Assembly (NCBI GenBank): GCA_011051635.1
Contig: DRKV01000417.1
Span: forward strand, 1 to 6,302
Origin: Chloroflexota bacterium
GTDB taxonomy: Bacteria > Chloroflexota > Anaerolineae > Anaerolineales > DRKV01
Direction of reading: 5' to 3'
Length of the DNA stretch: 6,302 bases
The translations under genes and the position numbers were made by a program. Shown here in pieces: positions 5,488 to 6,302 of the stretch. How positions within the stretch are numbered: position 1 is the stretch's first letter; every line of letters begins with the position of its first letter. The notes below the pieces were generated by a model that saw nothing but the letters and a program-made list of their open reading frames with translations, made no database searches and was not told the origin of the DNA.

Positions 5488-5522
5488 ACGCAGATGACGC
5501 CGATGTCCGCTGATTTGCGCTG
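5488..5522 (+). repeat. 9-base periodic intergenic repeat (CGCxGAT type)
   Basis: Successive units read ACGCAGATG (5488-5496), ACGCCGATG (5497-5505), then after one extra base CCGCTGATT (5507-5515) and the partial unit TGCGCTG (5516-5522). Each full unit keeps a CG-C/T-x-GAT core. Patterns of this sort occur between genes in several environmental bacterial groups; that is from memory, and no function is known to me. Confidence 0.5.
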
Positions 5523-5530
5523 TTCCCGCA

Positions 5531-5605
5531 CCCCAGGGGGCACTCCCCTTTGCGGGTAGGGCCGGAACCCCTACCCTGCGCTCCCCAAGTCCGCTTTGCG
5601 GACTT
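5531..5605. repeat. Cluster of three hairpins upstream of lspA
   Basis: Three adjacent inverted repeats: AGGGG/CCCCT (5535-5539 with 5545-5549), GGGTAGGG/CCCTACCC (5554-5561 with 5569-5576, 7-base loop), and AAGTCCGC/GCGGACTT (5587-5594 with 5598-5605, 3-base loop). The last two are perfect 8-base stems. No T-tract follows on either strand, so ordinary intrinsic termination is unlikely. They may be a REP-like intergenic repeat or a protein- or RNA-structure site. Confidence 0.5.
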
Positions 5606-5685
5606 CCTGCCCGCTACGATGGAAATCCCTGGCGTCTGCTTGCACTCACTTGTCCCTCAACGAGAGCACAGCCCGAAATTCGCGG

Positions 5686-5691
5686 TACAAT
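5686..5691 (+). promoter_or_regulatory. Likely -10 box of lspA
   Basis: TACAAT (5 of 6 matches to TATAAT) lies 54 bases before the lspA start, within GCGGTACAATCTC. Transcription would begin near 5698, leaving a leader of about 48 bases. No good -35 box lies 16-18 bases upstream (the sequence there is AGAGCA), so the call rests on the -10 box and its position. Confidence 0.45.
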
Positions 5692-5733
5692 CTCGCAGAG
5701 CGGCGGCTGCTTCGCCCTCAAATCTTCCCTGTA

Positions 5734-5748
5734 GAGGTATTTCCCTTG
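5734..5748 (+). promoter_or_regulatory. Ribosome-binding site and TTG start of lspA
   Basis: GAGGT (5734-5738) is followed by a 7-base spacer and an in-frame TTG (5746-5748). No ATG or GTG lies nearby in frame. From this TTG the protein begins MFAKLRDYAILLFG, which is a normal LspA N-terminus just before its first membrane helix. An upstream TTG at 5596 would add 50 residues of non-membrane sequence starting inside a hairpin, so it was not chosen. Confidence 0.7.
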
Positions 5749-6297
5749 TTTGCGAAACTGCGCGACTACGCGATTTTACTGTTTGGCTCCGGCGTCATCA
5801 TTGCCCTGGACCAGTGGACGAAGGCGCTGGTGCGCGCCAACCTGGCTATCGGCGAGCAGTGGGCCCCCTGGGACTGGCTCCTTCCCTACGTCCGCATCGT
5901 CCATTGGACGAACCGCGGGGCAGCCTTTGGCATGTTCCAGAGCGCCAGTATGCTCTTCACCGTTCTGGCCTTCGTCGTCGCCGGCCTGATTCTCTACTAT
6001 TATCCCCGCGTCCCGCACCACGAGTGGACGCTGCGTCTGGCTCTCCTCCTCCAACTGGGCGGGGCGCTGGGCAACCTGATAGACCGCTTGGCGCACGGGC
6101 AGGTGACCGACTTCATCTCCATCGGCTCTTTTGCCGTCTTCAACGTGGCCGATGCGAGCATCTCGATTGGAGCGGCTGTTCTGCTCCTGGGGGTCTGGCT
6201 GCAAAAAGAAGATGTGGAATCCCCTCCGGAAGAAGCGGAAACAGGCTCTCCCGAGGGAAGCAGCCTCCCCGAAGAAGGCAATCCCCTGCATGGATGA
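5746..6297 (+). CDS. lspA: Lipoprotein signal peptidase (signal peptidase II)
   Basis: A 183-residue inner-membrane aspartyl protease that cleaves the signal peptide of prolipoproteins just before the lipid-modified Cys. Four membrane helices are visible, at about residues 8-22, 65-85, 95-112 and 134-152. All family motifs are there: Asp22 in LDQWTK, Asn56-x-Gly-Ala-Ala-Phe (NRGAAFG), GGALGNLIDR with catalytic Asp113, and FNVADASI with catalytic Asp136. Beyond the last helix is a polar tail of about 30 residues rich in Glu, Pro, Ser and Gly (154-183), longer than in E. coli LspA (164 residues) and probably disordered in the cytosol. Translation starts at TTG 5746 after GAGGT. The last codons overlap the ATG of a following gene by 8 bases, suggesting an operon. 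Two lipoproteins in this window (Cys21 and Cys22 lipoboxes) are its expected substrates. The identification is firm; the start codon is less so. Confidence 0.95.
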   Translation: MFAKLRDYAILLFGSGVIIALDQWTKALVRANLAIGEQWAPWDWLLPYVRIVHWTNRGAAFGMFQSASMLFTVLAFVVAGLILYYYPRVPHHEWTLRLALLLQLGGALGNLIDRLAHGQVTDFISIGSFAVFNVADASISIGAAVLLLGVWLQKEDVESPPEEAETGSPEGSSLPEEGNPLHG

Positions 6298-6302
6298 GCG
6301 GC
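6290..6302 (+). CDS. Start of the next gene, overlapping lspA (3' end outside window)
   Basis: An ATG at 6290-6292 overlaps the end of lspA and opens M-D-E-R before the window ends. Tight overlap after lspA is typical, and in many bacteria the next gene is an RluD-type pseudouridine synthase. Four residues cannot show that here. A weak AGAAGG lies about 11 bases upstream. The overlap and lspA context are the only evidence. Confidence 0.35.

Larger units (their letters stand above)
5267..5745. other. Divergent intergenic region between the fusion gene and lspA
   Basis: About 480 bases with no convincing gene on either strand. The minus frame is open to 5485, but its translation shows no recognisable domain. 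In order the region holds: an inverted repeat CACTCG/CGAGTG (5351-5371); two copies of an ATGAG...ATTTTGTA element (5265-5278 and 5378-5396); a 15-base palindrome (5470-5484); a 9-base periodic repeat (5488-5522); a hairpin cluster (5531-5605); and the lspA -10 box and ribosome-binding site. I could not find a good -35/-10 pair for the fusion gene. TACAAA, six bases before its ATG, could be the -10 of a leaderless transcript, but it lacks a -35. Confidence 0.6.

Noticed and set aside
4832..5497. 221-codon open frame on the plus strand
   Set aside because: It lies opposite the cyclic-nucleotide-binding-fold coding region, which is clearly real on the other strand.
5596..5745. Upstream TTG start for lspA giving 50 more residues
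   Set aside because: The extra part is Arg/Ser-rich, begins inside a hairpin, crosses the likely -10 box and has no ribosome-binding site; LspA normally begins just before its first membrane helix.

Overview
The window is GC-rich bacterial DNA with tightly packed genes. The best guess at its source is an Anaerolineae-type member of the Chloroflexota. This rests on three things: a secreted LysM lipoprotein with a long Pro/Ala/Thr linker and a Cys in each LysM helix, a TolB-like propeller lipoprotein fused to a DUF6174-like domain, and a Gmad2-like secreted domain. The lineage is an inference from protein style; no rRNA or other marker gene is present.

Layout. (1) 2-2827, plus strand: the 3' end of a Gmad2-like protein gene overlaps by 4 bases the gene for a 616-residue lipoprotein (DUF6174-like domain plus about six beta-propeller blades). 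A HAD-IA phosphatase follows 19 bases later. (2) 2841-5266, minus strand, convergent with (1): in transcription order, a cyclic-nucleotide-binding-fold protein fused to a NifU/Nfu iron-sulfur domain, a two-LysM lipoprotein, and a Nudix hydrolase of the ADP-ribose pyrophosphatase type. Intrinsic terminators follow the first two of these genes, and a strong sigma70-type promoter precedes the LysM gene. (3) 5267-5745: a divergent intergenic region with palindromes, a 9-base periodic repeat and a cluster of hairpins. (4) 5746-6302, plus strand: lspA (lipoprotein signal peptidase), read from a TTG start, then the first codons of an overlapping gene.

How they fit together. LspA cleaves the signal peptides of lipoproteins such as the two encoded here (lipobox Cys21 in the propeller protein, Cys22 in the LysM protein). 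The HAD and Nudix enzymes look like housekeeping phosphate and nucleotide-sugar clean-up functions. The most unusual item is the cNMP-fold/NifU fusion. It lacks a helix-turn-helix, lacks the canonical Arg of a cAMP pocket, and carries a consensus Shine-Dalgarno sequence and ATG exactly at its domain boundary. One locus may therefore make both a sensor-linked and a free Nfu protein. Nothing here looks like a mobile element, CRISPR array, tRNA or rRNA.
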